Of a stretch of DNA of 13,874 nt, positions 6,716-13,874 are shown piece after piece; position 1 is the stretch's first letter; the number at the start of each line of letters is the position of its first letter. Source of the stretch: an uncultured Christensenella sp. GTDB lineage: Bacteria; Bacillota; Clostridia; Christensenellales; UBA3700. The DNA is taken from positions 1 through 13,874 of the forward strand of contig CAJTNA010000028.1 of NCBI GenBank assembly GCA_910577845.1, in the 5' to 3' direction. Both the position numbers and the translations under genes were made by a program. The notes beneath the pieces are model-generated. The model had not been told where the DNA came from and did not search any database. It saw only the letters and a list, made by a program, of their open reading frames with translations.

Positions 6716-7018
6716 TTAAAGAGGAAAGTCATTTTTTAATTTGTATTCAGCCTCTTTCTTTTGGTGATAATATTCCAAAGTTAAATTTTTAAGGTCAATA
6801 TATCTGCCTGCATCTGAGTTTGCATCATAGCCTAAAAGTTGGTCTAATGTAACATTAAAAGCATCGGCTAATCTGCATACAATAATTAACTCTGGCTCAC
6901 TATCGCCTTTTTCATAGTGAGAGATAGTTCGTTGAGAAATATCAACCAATTCCGCTAAATCCGCTTGAGATAATTTTAAAGATTTTCTAATTTTTCTTAA
7001 GTTATTGCTGAAATTCAT
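6716..7018 (-). CDS. Xre-family helix-turn-helix transcriptional regulator
   Basis: A 100-residue protein with an N-terminal HTH_3 domain. LSQADLAELVDISQRTISHY (residues 16-35) is the helix-turn-helix, followed by the conserved EKGDSEPEL and the LADAFNVTLDQLLGY helix (50-64). The C-terminal ~35 residues are charged and probably form a helix; no enzymatic or peptidase domain is present. A GGGGG tract seven bases before the ATG is a poor Shine-Dalgarno. The gene diverges from the germination operon across a 223-bp spacer, so it could regulate itself and perhaps ger, but nothing shows the latter. This class is common in phages and in chromosomal stand-alone regulators; I see no phage genes nearby. 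Confidence 0.88.
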   Translation of the reverse strand: MNFSNNLRKIRKSLKLSQADLAELVDISQRTISHYEKGDSEPELIIVCRLADAFNVTLDQLLGYDANSDAGRYIDLKNLTLEYYHQKKEAEYKLKNDFPL

Positions 7019-7043
7019 AAGCAGCCCCCGTTTAATTTATTAA

Positions 7044-7072
7044 ATTATATCACAACCGATTATTGTTGACAA
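7044..7072 (-). promoter_or_regulatory. Promoter of the Xre regulator with an overlapping palindrome
   Basis: On the minus strand TTGTCA (7072-7067), a 17-bp spacer and TATAAT (7049-7044) make an almost perfect SigA promoter. The -35 box lies inside the 10-bp palindrome TTGTTGACAA (7063-7072), which is a candidate operator for autoregulation. Confidence 0.75.
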
Positions 7073-7184
7073 GTGCTTTTTGGTAATTATTTTATAAAAA
7101 TTTACAAATTTTGCACAAAACTTAGATAAATATTGATTTTTTTACATTATTTTACTAACTGCGACTATGATATCCAATATTATT

Positions 7185-7214
7185 TTGTGAATAATACTTG
7201 ATTTTATGTATAAT
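7185..7214 (+). promoter_or_regulatory. Putative promoter of the germination operon
   Basis: TTGTGA (7185-7190), an 18-bp spacer and TATAAT (7209-7214) could be a SigA promoter. Germination receptor operons are usually read by forespore SigG. A GAATA (7189-7193) with TATAATA (7209-7215) partly fits that consensus, lacking the C of CATnnTA. The sequence cannot separate the two possibilities. Confidence 0.4.
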
Positions 7215-7241
7215 AAATGATTTTAAAGCAATAATTGAGGT

Positions 7242-8879
7242 ATGTATAATTATCAAGTAGAAAGAAAAAAGTTAAATACAGCCTTTAAAAACTCTAAAGA
7301 TGTGCTAATGCTAGATATTATGGCATTAGGCAAGCCAGCTGTTTTGTGTTTTGTTGACGGCTTGACAAACAAGGAAATAATTGACAGAAATGTTATTGAG
7401 CCTTTAAAGAGATGTGACATTGATTTTAAAGCTCGTGCGTCAGAGAGATTCAACAGCACAATAAAAAATATTGATTGCATTGATATTACAAGCATTTTAG
7501 ACGAAAATAACAACTGCAACGCAACTGATTTTTATAATGCTAGCGATTTGTCTAGCAATGAGTGTGTGGAAAGTGAAAATAGGCAAAATTTATTACATCG
7601 TGATACTACTTGCGTTGAGGTGGGGGGCAGTGATGTTATAACTGCGGACATTATCAATAAGGTAATATATATTACTGACCCAATTATCGTATGTGATACT
7701 TTTGAGAAAATGATTAGTATGATTGCAAGTGGGGATGTTGGACTTATGATAGAGGGGGCAGAAAGTTATTTTGTTTTGTCACTTAGAGATTACAAGGTAA
7801 GAGGCATTACTGAACCTCCCGTATCAACTGTGCTACGTGGTCCTCGTGAGGGTTTTGTTGAGGATATGAAAGTTAATATGACTATGATTAGGCGTAGATT
7901 TAAAACGCCTGATTTGGTTTTTGATTTAATGCAAGTGGGCAAATATTCTGGCACTCAACTAGCAGTGGCGTACATTGACGGAGTAGCCGATGAGAATATT
8001 GTAAATGAAATAAAAAAACGAATAAGTCAAATTAATTGCGATGGCATTATTGATAGTTCATATATTGCTAAATATATTGAGGACAATCAATATTCCTTAT
8101 TCAATCAAGTGGGAATGGCTGAAAAGCCAGATATTGTTGCGGGCAAATTGCTTGAAGGTAGAGTTGCCATTGTAGTGGATGGCTCACCTACAGTACTGAC
8201 TTTGCCATTTGTGTTGTTTGAGCATTTTCAAGCCAGTGAGGACTATTATATTAAAAGCTATCGTGCCTCAACAATCCGTATTTTGCGTGTTATAGCAATG
8301 ATAATTGCGATTTGTTTGCCAGCAGCATATGTTGCACTTCAAGAGTTCCAGTACCATATGTTCCCACTCAAGTTGCTTGTAGTAATTATGAATAGTTTAC
8401 AAGGTGTCCCGTTGACACCTACGATAGAAATGTTAGTTTTGCTTGTGGTGTTTGAAATTCTCAATGAGGCAAGTGTACGAATGCCTAGGTATGTTGGAAC
8501 GGCTCTTTCCATTGTGGGAGCAATTGTACTAGGTGAATCTGCGGTTAGTGCAGGCTTGCTATCTGTCCCAGCGTTACTTGTTACAGCAATGTCAACAATT
8601 GGTTTATACTGCGTTCCTGATGAGGTTGATGCTGGTAGTATTTTACGAATATTATTTGTTGGTATTGCTGGTGTATTAGGTATTTTCGGTTTGATATTAG
8701 CAGTAATAGTTTTATTTGCATATATGGTAAACTTAAAGAATTTTGGAACTGCATATCTTGCACCATTCACTCCATTGTTGCCGTCTGACTTAAAAGACGC
8801 TATGGTAAAGGAGCATTTGATAGATATGAAAAAACGTCCATTTAGTATCCCTACAAAAAATAGGGTAAGAGCAAAGTAG
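7242..8879 (+). CDS. GerA-family spore germinant receptor subunit A, with N-terminal insertion
   Basis: A 545-residue GerA-family protein, the large subunit of the germinant receptor in the spore inner membrane. Family landmarks are in order: FVDGLTNKEIIDRNVIEPL (residues 37-55), SGDVGLMIEG (163-172), TVLRGPREGFVEDMKVNMTM (196-215) with RRRF, AVAYIDGVAD (241-250), GRVAIVVDGSP (306-316) and EDYY. The membrane part (about 345-495) has four or five hydrophobic segments, with NEASVRMPRYVG replacing the usual REAGIRLP. The protein is longer than typical (about 480-500) because of an Asn/Ser/Cys-rich insert around residues 85-140. GAGG lies only one base before ATG 7242, which is unusually close, yet no better start exists and the family N-terminus begins here. 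SpoVAF is a relative, but the GerB and GerC genes downstream point to a receptor. It cannot be assigned to a particular paralog. Confidence 0.93.
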   Translation: MYNYQVERKKLNTAFKNSKDVLMLDIMALGKPAVLCFVDGLTNKEIIDRNVIEPLKRCDIDFKARASERFNSTIKNIDCIDITSILDENNNCNATDFYNASDLSSNECVESENRQNLLHRDTTCVEVGGSDVITADIINKVIYITDPIIVCDTFEKMISMIASGDVGLMIEGAESYFVLSLRDYKVRGITEPPVSTVLRGPREGFVEDMKVNMTMIRRRFKTPDLVFDLMQVGKYSGTQLAVAYIDGVADENIVNEIKKRISQINCDGIIDSSYIAKYIEDNQYSLFNQVGMAEKPDIVAGKLLEGRVAIVVDGSPTVLTLPFVLFEHFQASEDYYIKSYRASTIRILRVIAMIIAICLPAAYVALQEFQYHMFPLKLLVVIMNSLQGVPLTPTIEMLVLLVVFEILNEASVRMPRYVGTALSIVGAIVLGESAVSAGLLSVPALLVTAMSTIGLYCVPDEVDAGSILRILFVGIAGVLGIFGLILAVIVLFAYMVNLKNFGTAYLAPFTPLLPSDLKDAMVKEHLIDMKKRPFSIPTKNRVRAK

Positions 8880-8887
8880 AGGATAAT

Positions 8888-9970
8888 ATGGAAAAAGCAT
8901 TAAAAAATTATCAAGAAAATAATGTTATATACACAAATCAATTTGCAGTTATAGCTTTTGTGGTTATGATAGCATTTAAAATATCTATGCTTCCGTCCTA
9001 CTTGTATGAAACAGTAGGACGTGACGCTTGGTTAATTATTGGCATTTTGCTTGCTATTGAATCTGCAATGTTTTTTGTAACTTTGTATGTTGTAAAACGT
9101 GTCAACCTTCTCGCAGATAATTGCAAATGGCTTCATATTTTAGATGTTATTATTTATGGCTATGCAATGATTAGATTAATAGTGCTATATTCGGGTTTAA
9201 TTACTTATACTTCAAATAGTTTGTTTGACCAAGGTCGTTATGACTTTATAATTTTGGCTTTTGCATTTGTAATTTCCTATATTGTAAGCAAGGGAGGAAA
9301 TACAATAGCTAGACTATTTGAAATTATTTTTTATTTTATATTAGCAATCCTAATTGTTATGATTTTAACACCTAGCTTCAAATGGGATTTATCCGAATTA
9401 ACCCCGATTTTCGGAAGTAATAATCAAAATTTTTTAGGTGGTTTTACAGATTATTCTGTGTGGTTTGGTGATTATATTCCGCTAGTTTACTTTACTGTTA
9501 AAAATCATAAAAACAAAATTTTAAATAAGGCATCTGTGCCTGTAGCACTAATTATTTCAAGCGTTGCAGTAGTTTTATTTTATGTAGCTTTTATTGCGGT
9601 TTATGGTGAAGCTGGTAGTCAAGTGTATTACGCATTTAACAGAATGTCCGTATTCAATACTATAAGTGAGCTACTAGGTGCAACTAATTTCCTTAGCATT
9701 TTGGTATGGATGATTATGTCATTATTGCAGATTATTTTACTATTCCTTACTGCAACAAATGCCCTTGCAAGACTTATAAAAAGCAAGGTTGTTGCAATCA
9801 TTTTTAATATTGCATTTGTGTCTTGTGTGGAATGGTTTTGGGTCAAAAAGTTAGAGAATGCTCATAACTTTGCTATAGGCGGTGTTAAGTATTTTATACT
9901 TGTGTGCCAGTTTTTGATTCCGCTCGCAATGCTTATTTACACAAAGGTCCGTGAAAAGGAGAAATTATGA
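8888..9970 (+). CDS. GerB-family spore germination permease-like subunit
   Basis: A 360-residue polytopic membrane protein of the GerAB/EndospoRe_PermE family, in the amino acid/polyamine/organocation transporter superfamily. About nine or ten hydrophobic segments are visible, for example residues 18-38, 47-69, 87-107, 118-134, 143-161, 217-240, 268-292 and 333-352. The N-terminus has the family pattern YTNQFAVIAFVVMIAFKISMLP, with a helix break equivalent to the substrate-site loop. In known receptors this subunit binds or channels the germinant. AGAGGA (8878-8883) overlaps the gerA stop, and the gene starts 8 bp after it. Its TGA overlaps the gerC start by 4 bp (ATGA), so the three are translationally coupled. 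The germinant cannot be predicted. Confidence 0.92.
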   Translation: MEKALKNYQENNVIYTNQFAVIAFVVMIAFKISMLPSYLYETVGRDAWLIIGILLAIESAMFFVTLYVVKRVNLLADNCKWLHILDVIIYGYAMIRLIVLYSGLITYTSNSLFDQGRYDFIILAFAFVISYIVSKGGNTIARLFEIIFYFILAILIVMILTPSFKWDLSELTPIFGSNNQNFLGGFTDYSVWFGDYIPLVYFTVKNHKNKILNKASVPVALIISSVAVVLFYVAFIAVYGEAGSQVYYAFNRMSVFNTISELLGATNFLSILVWMIMSLLQIILLFLTATNALARLIKSKVVAIIFNIAFVSCVEWFWVKKLENAHNFAIGGVKYFILVCQFLIPLAMLIYTKVREKEKL

Positions 9971-11094
9971 AAAAGATTTTTGTTTCAAAATGGTTTTTAA
10001 TCCTTATTGTTTGTGTAGGTTTAGTAGTGTTTAATGCCTTGGTTTGCAATGTTAGCGTGGTAAACAGAAATATTGTTGTGGGCATAGGTCTTGATTATGA
10101 AAATAATGAATACACATTATATACTCAAGTAGTATTACCAAAAAACGGTGGTGTTGCTAGTGGTGGTGGCAATAATTATATTACTTTAAAAGCCAATGCT
10201 CAAAATATAGATTTAGCGGTGGATAAACTGGAAAAGGAACAAGGCGTTATCCTGTCCTTTGCTCAAGCAGCTATTTTGATTTTGGGAAAAAGTATGGTGC
10301 AAAATGGTGATTTGAAATTGGTTGATACTTTCTTTATGGATGACCGAGTACACGACAATATGCTTATCGCTATGGCTGAGGAAAAGGCGGAAGATGTGCT
10401 AAATGCAAGCGTTGCTGCTGGAGAGGTTGCAAGTCTGCAATTGGTAAGACAATTAAGACCAACAAAATCACCGCTTGGTGTATCTGCAATATCTTTGCAA
10501 GAGTATGTAAGAAATTCTAAAAACAAAAATAAAATCAATTATATGCCAGTTGTAAAAGTGGAAAAGACAGAACCATCAACTGACCAAGCTAAAGAGAACG
10601 AGAATGAAGCAAACAAGTTTATTATAAACACTACAGCGATTGCGGATGAAAATGGCTTAAAATGTGTTTTAGATGAGGAACAAACTCAAAGCTACAATCT
10701 TGCAAAAAAGAAAATGCAAGATGGAGTTTTAAAAGTTGATGGTGGTGATATTTTTAGCGTGCATATTATATCTAGTAATGCTAATATGGATTACGATTTG
10801 GATAAAATGGAATGCAAAATTAAAATCAAGCTTAAAACTATTAGAACGGAAAGCAGACAAGAAAACGGAAAAGTTACTTTCAATATGAGTGAGGAGGAAC
10901 TTGCAAGACTTATATCCTCAATTGATAATCGTTTACAAAGCTTATTTGCTTTTGGGGAAAGTAATAATACAGATATTTTAAATATGAGGGATGGCTTTTA
11001 TAAAAAGAATCCTAAGCAAAAAGAGCAAATTATGGCTAACGATTTTACAAGCAGAATAAAACTTGTGGTTGAGGTGAAAGTAACTCAAGTTTAA
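9967..11094 (+). CDS. Ger(x)C family germination protein with atypical N-terminus
   Basis: A 375-residue protein, the usual length for the GerC subunit, which is normally a lipoprotein on the outer face of the spore inner membrane. Landmarks are IVVGIGLDYENNEYTLYTQVVLP (residues 36-58), SFAQAAILILGKSM (97-110) and a C-terminal DGFYKKNPK (344-352), equivalent to the family's 'YHRKYPK' segment. The canonical [L][TA]GCWDxxE lipobox is missing. After a hydrophobic stretch (9-26) Cys27 is preceded by A-L-V and followed by N-V-S, so signal peptidase II recognition is doubtful and the protein may instead stay anchored by this helix. A Glu/Lys-rich segment near 198-215 looks like a flexible linker between domains. 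AAGGAG lies upstream and the start overlaps the gerB stop. A hairpin follows. Confidence 0.9.
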   Translation: MKKIFVSKWFLILIVCVGLVVFNALVCNVSVVNRNIVVGIGLDYENNEYTLYTQVVLPKNGGVASGGGNNYITLKANAQNIDLAVDKLEKEQGVILSFAQAAILILGKSMVQNGDLKLVDTFFMDDRVHDNMLIAMAEEKAEDVLNASVAAGEVASLQLVRQLRPTKSPLGVSAISLQEYVRNSKNKNKINYMPVVKVEKTEPSTDQAKENENEANKFIINTTAIADENGLKCVLDEEQTQSYNLAKKKMQDGVLKVDGGDIFSVHIISSNANMDYDLDKMECKIKIKLKTIRTESRQENGKVTFNMSEEELARLISSIDNRLQSLFAFGESNNTDILNMRDGFYKKNPKQKEQIMANDFTSRIKLVVEVKVTQV

Positions 11095-11113
11095 AATTAG
11101 TGGTTAAATAATT

Positions 11114-11158
11114 AAATTCACCCTTTAAATAGTATGTTTCTAGGGTGAATTTTGTATA
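11114..11158 (+). terminator. Probable terminator after the germination operon
   Basis: A perfect 11-bp stem, AAATTCACCCT/AGGGTGAATTT (11114-11124 and 11142-11152), with a 17-nt loop lies 20 bp past the gerC stop. Only a short, interrupted T tail follows (TTTGTATATT), so termination may be incomplete. Confidence 0.6.
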
Positions 11159-11205
11159 TTTGTACAAATTAAAATATACAAAATAAAAAAAATATGTTTA
11201 TAGGC

Positions 11206-11234
11206 TTGTTATTTTTTGCAAAATTTGTTACAAT
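11206..11234 (+). promoter_or_regulatory. Promoter of the ktrB-ktrA operon
   Basis: TTGTTA (11206-11211), a 17-bp spacer and TACAAT (11229-11234) would start RNA near 11241, giving a ~70-nt leader before ATG 11312. I see no riboswitch fold in the leader. Confidence 0.6.
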
Positions 11235-11311
11235 ATTTATATATTAATTTTTATACTTAAAAAGTGTTTTTGGTTATTTTGTTAACTCAGCAACTCTTTT
11301 GTACGGTAAAT

Positions 11312-12685
11312 ATGTTGGAAAAAAAACGATTTAAGATTATGACACCCGTTAGGGTAATAGCGATTGGTTTTGCACTTATAATTTTTGTGGGGGCATTTTT
11401 ATTGTCACTACCAATTGCTCATAACAATTTAAAATGGTTTCCTTTTATTGATGCTCTATTTACTTCTACTTCAGCCGTTTGCGTAACTGGATTGATTGTA
11501 GCAGACACCGCTACGGAATTTAATCTATTTGGGCAGATGGTTATTTTACTGCTTATACAAATTGGTGGCTTAGGTGTTATGACTGCTACAACGTTGTTGT
11601 TTTTAATGATGCGTAAACGTATAACTCTTAAAAATAGATTAATGTTGCAAGAGGCTCTTAGTCAAGATAGATTGCAAGGAATTGTTCAATCTATAAAAAT
11701 GATTCTAATATTGACTTTTGTTATAGAATTGGCTGGTGCATTAGTGTTAATGTGTAGCTTCATTCCCGCCTATGGCGGATATGGCGTTTGGGTAAGTATC
11801 TTTATATCCGTATCCGCATTTTGTAACGCTGGTTTTGATATATTGGGGGTGGTTGGCGGACAGCAGTTCGGCTCACTTAGTGCGTTTGCACAAAATGCTT
11901 TTGTTTGCTTGCCAGTAATGGCTTTGATAATCACTGGTGGTATTGGCTTTATGGTTATGCTAGATATTGGTGATAGAATAACACGTAAGAAAAAGAAATT
12001 ATCATTACAAACTAAAATGGTTATCATTATAACAGCCGTTTTAACTATTTTTGGTTGGGTGGCATTTATGGCAACTGAGTGGAATGGTGTACTTAAAGAC
12101 TTTAGTGTCGGTGGTAAAATACTATCTGCTTTATTCCAGTCTGTTACACCTCGTACAGCAGGTTTTGAAACAGTGCCACAATCAAGTCTTACGCCAGTAT
12201 CTTACTTGCTTACACTTATTCTTATGTTTATTGGTGCTTCACCATCATCAACTGGTGGCGGTGTAAAAACTACTACTATAGCTGTGCTTTTCCTTACCTC
12301 TATTCGTACCTTGCAAGGTGAGCGAGATGTAAATATTCGTAGAAGCAAAATTAATACTGTTTTGATAAAGCGTGCAATTACAATAATAATGTTTGCTATT
12401 TTGATTATTCTGTTAAATACTATTTTAATACTTTTGTTTGAAAGTGTTAATCCTAATACTAATGCAACAGCAGAGAGTATTTTGTACGAGGTAACAAGTG
12501 CATACGCAACCGTTGGTTTAACAATGGGTATTACCCCACATCTTAGTGTGGCAAGTAAATTACTACTATGCTTAACAATGTTTATTGGTAGAGTAGGTAC
12601 GCTTACAATTGGTTTCTCAATTGCAAAACGCAAAAATATTAATGATAAAATTGAATACACTGATGCTAAAATTATGATTGGTTAG
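11312..12685 (+). CDS. ktrB: KtrB/TrkH-type potassium (or sodium-coupled) uptake channel subunit
   Basis: A 457-residue membrane protein of the Trk/Ktr/HKT superfamily, with four M1-P-M2 units in one chain. The four pore-loop filter glycines are visible in CVTGL (residues 57-61), CNAGF (171-175), RTAGF (281-285) and ATVGL (399-403). GASPSSTGGGVKTTT (308-322) is the intramembrane gate loop of KtrB-like proteins. The length fits KtrB (~450) better than TrkH (~480-500). I chose ATG 11312 because the family N-terminus starts near there. The frame extends upstream to GTG 11264, but those 16 residues have no family match. Neither start has a clear Shine-Dalgarno. The stop overlaps the ribosome binding site of ktrA, so subunit stoichiometry is probably coupled. 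Confidence 0.92.
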   Translation: MLEKKRFKIMTPVRVIAIGFALIIFVGAFLLSLPIAHNNLKWFPFIDALFTSTSAVCVTGLIVADTATEFNLFGQMVILLLIQIGGLGVMTATTLLFLMMRKRITLKNRLMLQEALSQDRLQGIVQSIKMILILTFVIELAGALVLMCSFIPAYGGYGVWVSIFISVSAFCNAGFDILGVVGGQQFGSLSAFAQNAFVCLPVMALIITGGIGFMVMLDIGDRITRKKKKLSLQTKMVIIITAVLTIFGWVAFMATEWNGVLKDFSVGGKILSALFQSVTPRTAGFETVPQSSLTPVSYLLTLILMFIGASPSSTGGGVKTTTIAVLFLTSIRTLQGERDVNIRRSKINTVLIKRAITIIMFAILIILLNTILILLFESVNPNTNATAESILYEVTSAYATVGLTMGITPHLSVASKLLLCLTMFIGRVGTLTIGFSIAKRKNINDKIEYTDAKIMIG

Positions 12686-12693
12686 GAGGAATT

Positions 12694-13374
12694 ATGGCTA
12701 TAGTAAAAAAGGAAATGAATGAATTTGCCGTTATTGGTCTTGGTAAGTTTGGTAGTGCTATTGCTAGAGAGCTACACCAAATGGATAAACAAGTGCTTGT
12801 TGTGGATATAGATGAGGATAGAGTTAACGCTGCAACAGATTATGCTACGCACGCTGTTATTGCTGATGCTTCTGATGAGCAAGCTTTAAAAGCAATTGGA
12901 ATTAGCAATTTTGATGCAGTTATAGTTTGTATGGGTAAAAATATGCAATCAAGCATACTTACTACATTAATTTGTAAAGAACAAGGTGCATCATTCATTG
13001 TGGCTAAAGCTAATGGTAGAAAACATAAGGAAGTACTTACAAAGATTGGTGCGGACTTAGTTATTGAACCAGAGGAAGAAATGGCACAAAAAATGGCTGT
13101 TAGATTAATTACTCCACACCTAAACGATATAATGGTTTTGGATAAACACTTTACTATTGCCGAGGCAGATGTTCCTCAAAAATGGGAAGATAAAACACTT
13201 ATTGAGATTGATATGCGTAGAAAGTTTGGTGTAACTTTGCTAGTTATTAAAAATGGTGACAAAGTAACCTCAAGCCCAAGTGGTGATACATTCTTGCGTA
13301 AAGGTGATACAATTATTATTGGTGGTGATACCGCAAGTGTAGATAAGTTTATTGATAAACTTGCTATGATGTAA
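12694..13374 (+). CDS. ktrA: KtrA/TrkA-type RCK regulatory subunit of the potassium transporter
   Basis: A 226-residue cytosolic protein with an N-terminal RCK (Rossmann) domain and a C-terminal RCK_C domain, the KtrA size (TrkA of proteobacteria is about twice this). The nucleotide-binding loop is GLGKFGSAIA (residues 15-24), with acidic VVDID (36-40) at the end of strand two. IADASDEQALKAIGI (56-70) is the conserved RCK stretch. RCK_C covers about 142-226, with a LRKGDTIIIGG motif (201-211). KtrA forms an octameric ring that opens KtrB in response to ATP/ADP. In Bacillota the C-terminal domain often binds cyclic di-AMP, but whether this one does cannot be read from sequence. A perfect AGGAGG (12684-12689) overlaps the ktrB stop codon. 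Confidence 0.94.
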   Translation: MAIVKKEMNEFAVIGLGKFGSAIARELHQMDKQVLVVDIDEDRVNAATDYATHAVIADASDEQALKAIGISNFDAVIVCMGKNMQSSILTTLICKEQGASFIVAKANGRKHKEVLTKIGADLVIEPEEEMAQKMAVRLITPHLNDIMVLDKHFTIAEADVPQKWEDKTLIEIDMRRKFGVTLLVIKNGDKVTSSPSGDTFLRKGDTIIIGGDTASVDKFIDKLAMM

Positions 13375-13708
13375 TTTAAGGGCGTATATTTAATAAAATA
13401 ATTAGTTTATATGCAGTTGAAAGCAAAAGCCGTAGGAATATTTTTAAGCAACGGAACTTAATTAAAAGAGAGTATAAGCGAAGCAAGTGTATTTTTTTAG
13501 TAATATGAAGTTTTTAATACTAGATAAATTTGTTTCTCATAGTTTACATTATTGGATGTTATTGTTTATATGCCTATAAAAAATGTATTATTGTGCATTT
13601 TAATCGTGGACGAACACATTTTGCATTAGCAGAATTTAATTCAAACAATAATAATTTGATAACAATCAATTTGCTTGTAATTTAAGAATTCAACATTTAA
13701 ACGATTTA
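13375..13708. other. AT-rich spacer with only short or decayed frames
   Basis: No convincing gene is present. A 16-codon frame starting at ATG 13411 encodes MQLKAKAVGIFLSNGT but has no ribosome binding site. A frame open from 13524 to the TAA at 13683-13685 has no start codon and ends in Asn-rich sequence; it may be a decayed gene end. No clear terminator follows ktrA; the T run at about 13492-13498 has only a weak preceding fold. Confidence 0.5.
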
Positions 13709-13857
13709 AGCCAATTACTGGCTTGACGAATCAAAAACAATTAATAAAACCAACAGCCTAAAATCAAAAATTTTAGGCTGTTAAGTTTTTTTGTAAAGTC
13801 GTAAATTTGTAAAAAGTCAAATTTTTAAAAATACCCACCGAAAATCGGGGGTATTTT
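13709..13857 (+). repeat. Three-hairpin dispersed repeat, copy 2
   Basis: This is the partner of the element at 1466-1614, with the same length (149 bp) and order. Hairpin 1 is AGCCA/TGGCT (13709-13723). Hairpin 2 is AACAGCCTAAAAT/ATTTTAGGCTGTT with a 5-nt loop (13752-13782). The linker carries GTAAA three times at 8-nt spacing (13793-13813) and differs at only one base over about 21. Hairpin 3 (13828-13857) is identical to copy 1. Four consecutive base pairs of hairpin 2 differ from copy 1 and remain paired. It lies 23 bp after the stop of a decayed-looking frame, as copy 1 lies 26 bp after the HIRAN-like gene. Confidence 0.8.
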
Positions 13858-13874
13858 TGAGTAATTTAGCTAAA

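Noticed and set aside
8339..8770. 143-codon open frame on the minus strand inside gerA
   Set aside because: It is the antisense shadow of the GerA membrane region, low in complexity and without a ribosome binding site.
11264..11311. GTG-initiated N-terminal extension of KtrB
   Set aside because: It would add 16 residues with no family match and no ribosome binding site; the ATG at 11312 matches the usual N-terminus better.
12202..12660. 152-codon open frame on the minus strand inside ktrB
   Set aside because: It is antisense to a well-supported ktrB, without any start signal or recognisable domain.
13411..13461. 16-residue peptide gene MQLKAKAVGIFLSNGT
   Set aside because: There is no Shine-Dalgarno, no promoter and no evidence beyond an open frame of this length, which is expected by chance.
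1466..13857. The two same-orientation repeats as ends of one 12-kb mobile element
   Set aside because: The interior consists of chromosomal housekeeping and sporulation genes (lepA, hemW, ger, ktr) with no transposase or integrase, so two independent dispersed copies are more likely.

Overview
The window looks like a low-GC, endospore-forming member of the Bacillota, probably Clostridia. The evidence is very AT-rich spacers, strong AGGAGG-type ribosome binding sites that match the CCTCC anti-Shine-Dalgarno in the 16S fragment at the left edge, a lepA-hemW pair, a three-gene GerA/GerB/GerC spore-germinant receptor operon and a KtrB/KtrA potassium transporter. No species can be named from this sequence.

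Layout. Positions 1-37 are the last bases of a 16S rRNA gene. It is followed not by a 23S gene but by three small hairpins and a strong intrinsic terminator (168-195). Positions 200-1120 are AT-rich and hold a 20-bp direct repeat, a decayed coding remnant (about 330-476) with its terminator (533-577), and a promoter. A small HIRAN-like protein follows (1125-1439). Immediately downstream is copy 1 of a 149-bp three-hairpin repeat (1466-1614) and then a second, unrelated structured stretch (1764-1859). On the minus strand (1923-2645) is a glycerophosphodiester phosphodiesterase homologue that has lost its catalytic residues. It diverges from the operon lepA - hemW - small lipoprotein (2946-6468), which ends in a clear terminator. 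A minus-strand Xre-type regulator (6716-7018) diverges from gerA-gerB-gerC (7242-11094). A separate promoter then serves ktrB-ktrA (11312-13374). The last 500 bases carry no convincing gene, but they hold copy 2 of the hairpin repeat (13709-13857).

How the genes relate. GerA, GerB and GerC should form one inner-membrane germinant receptor in the spore. KtrB/KtrA is a potassium uptake system. LepA acts on the ribosome and HemW handles heme. No functional link between these blocks is shown beyond proximity.

The most unusual signal is the pair of 149-bp repeats. They have the same length, the same orientation and the same order of three hairpins. The third hairpin and a linker with an 8-nt GTAAA period are almost unchanged. 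The central 13-bp stem differs at four consecutive positions, and every change is compensated on the opposite arm. That pattern indicates selection for the folded form. Other points of interest are the catalytically dead GDPD protein, the roughly 65-residue insertion in GerA, the missing canonical lipobox in GerC, and the 16S gene apparently unlinked from 23S.
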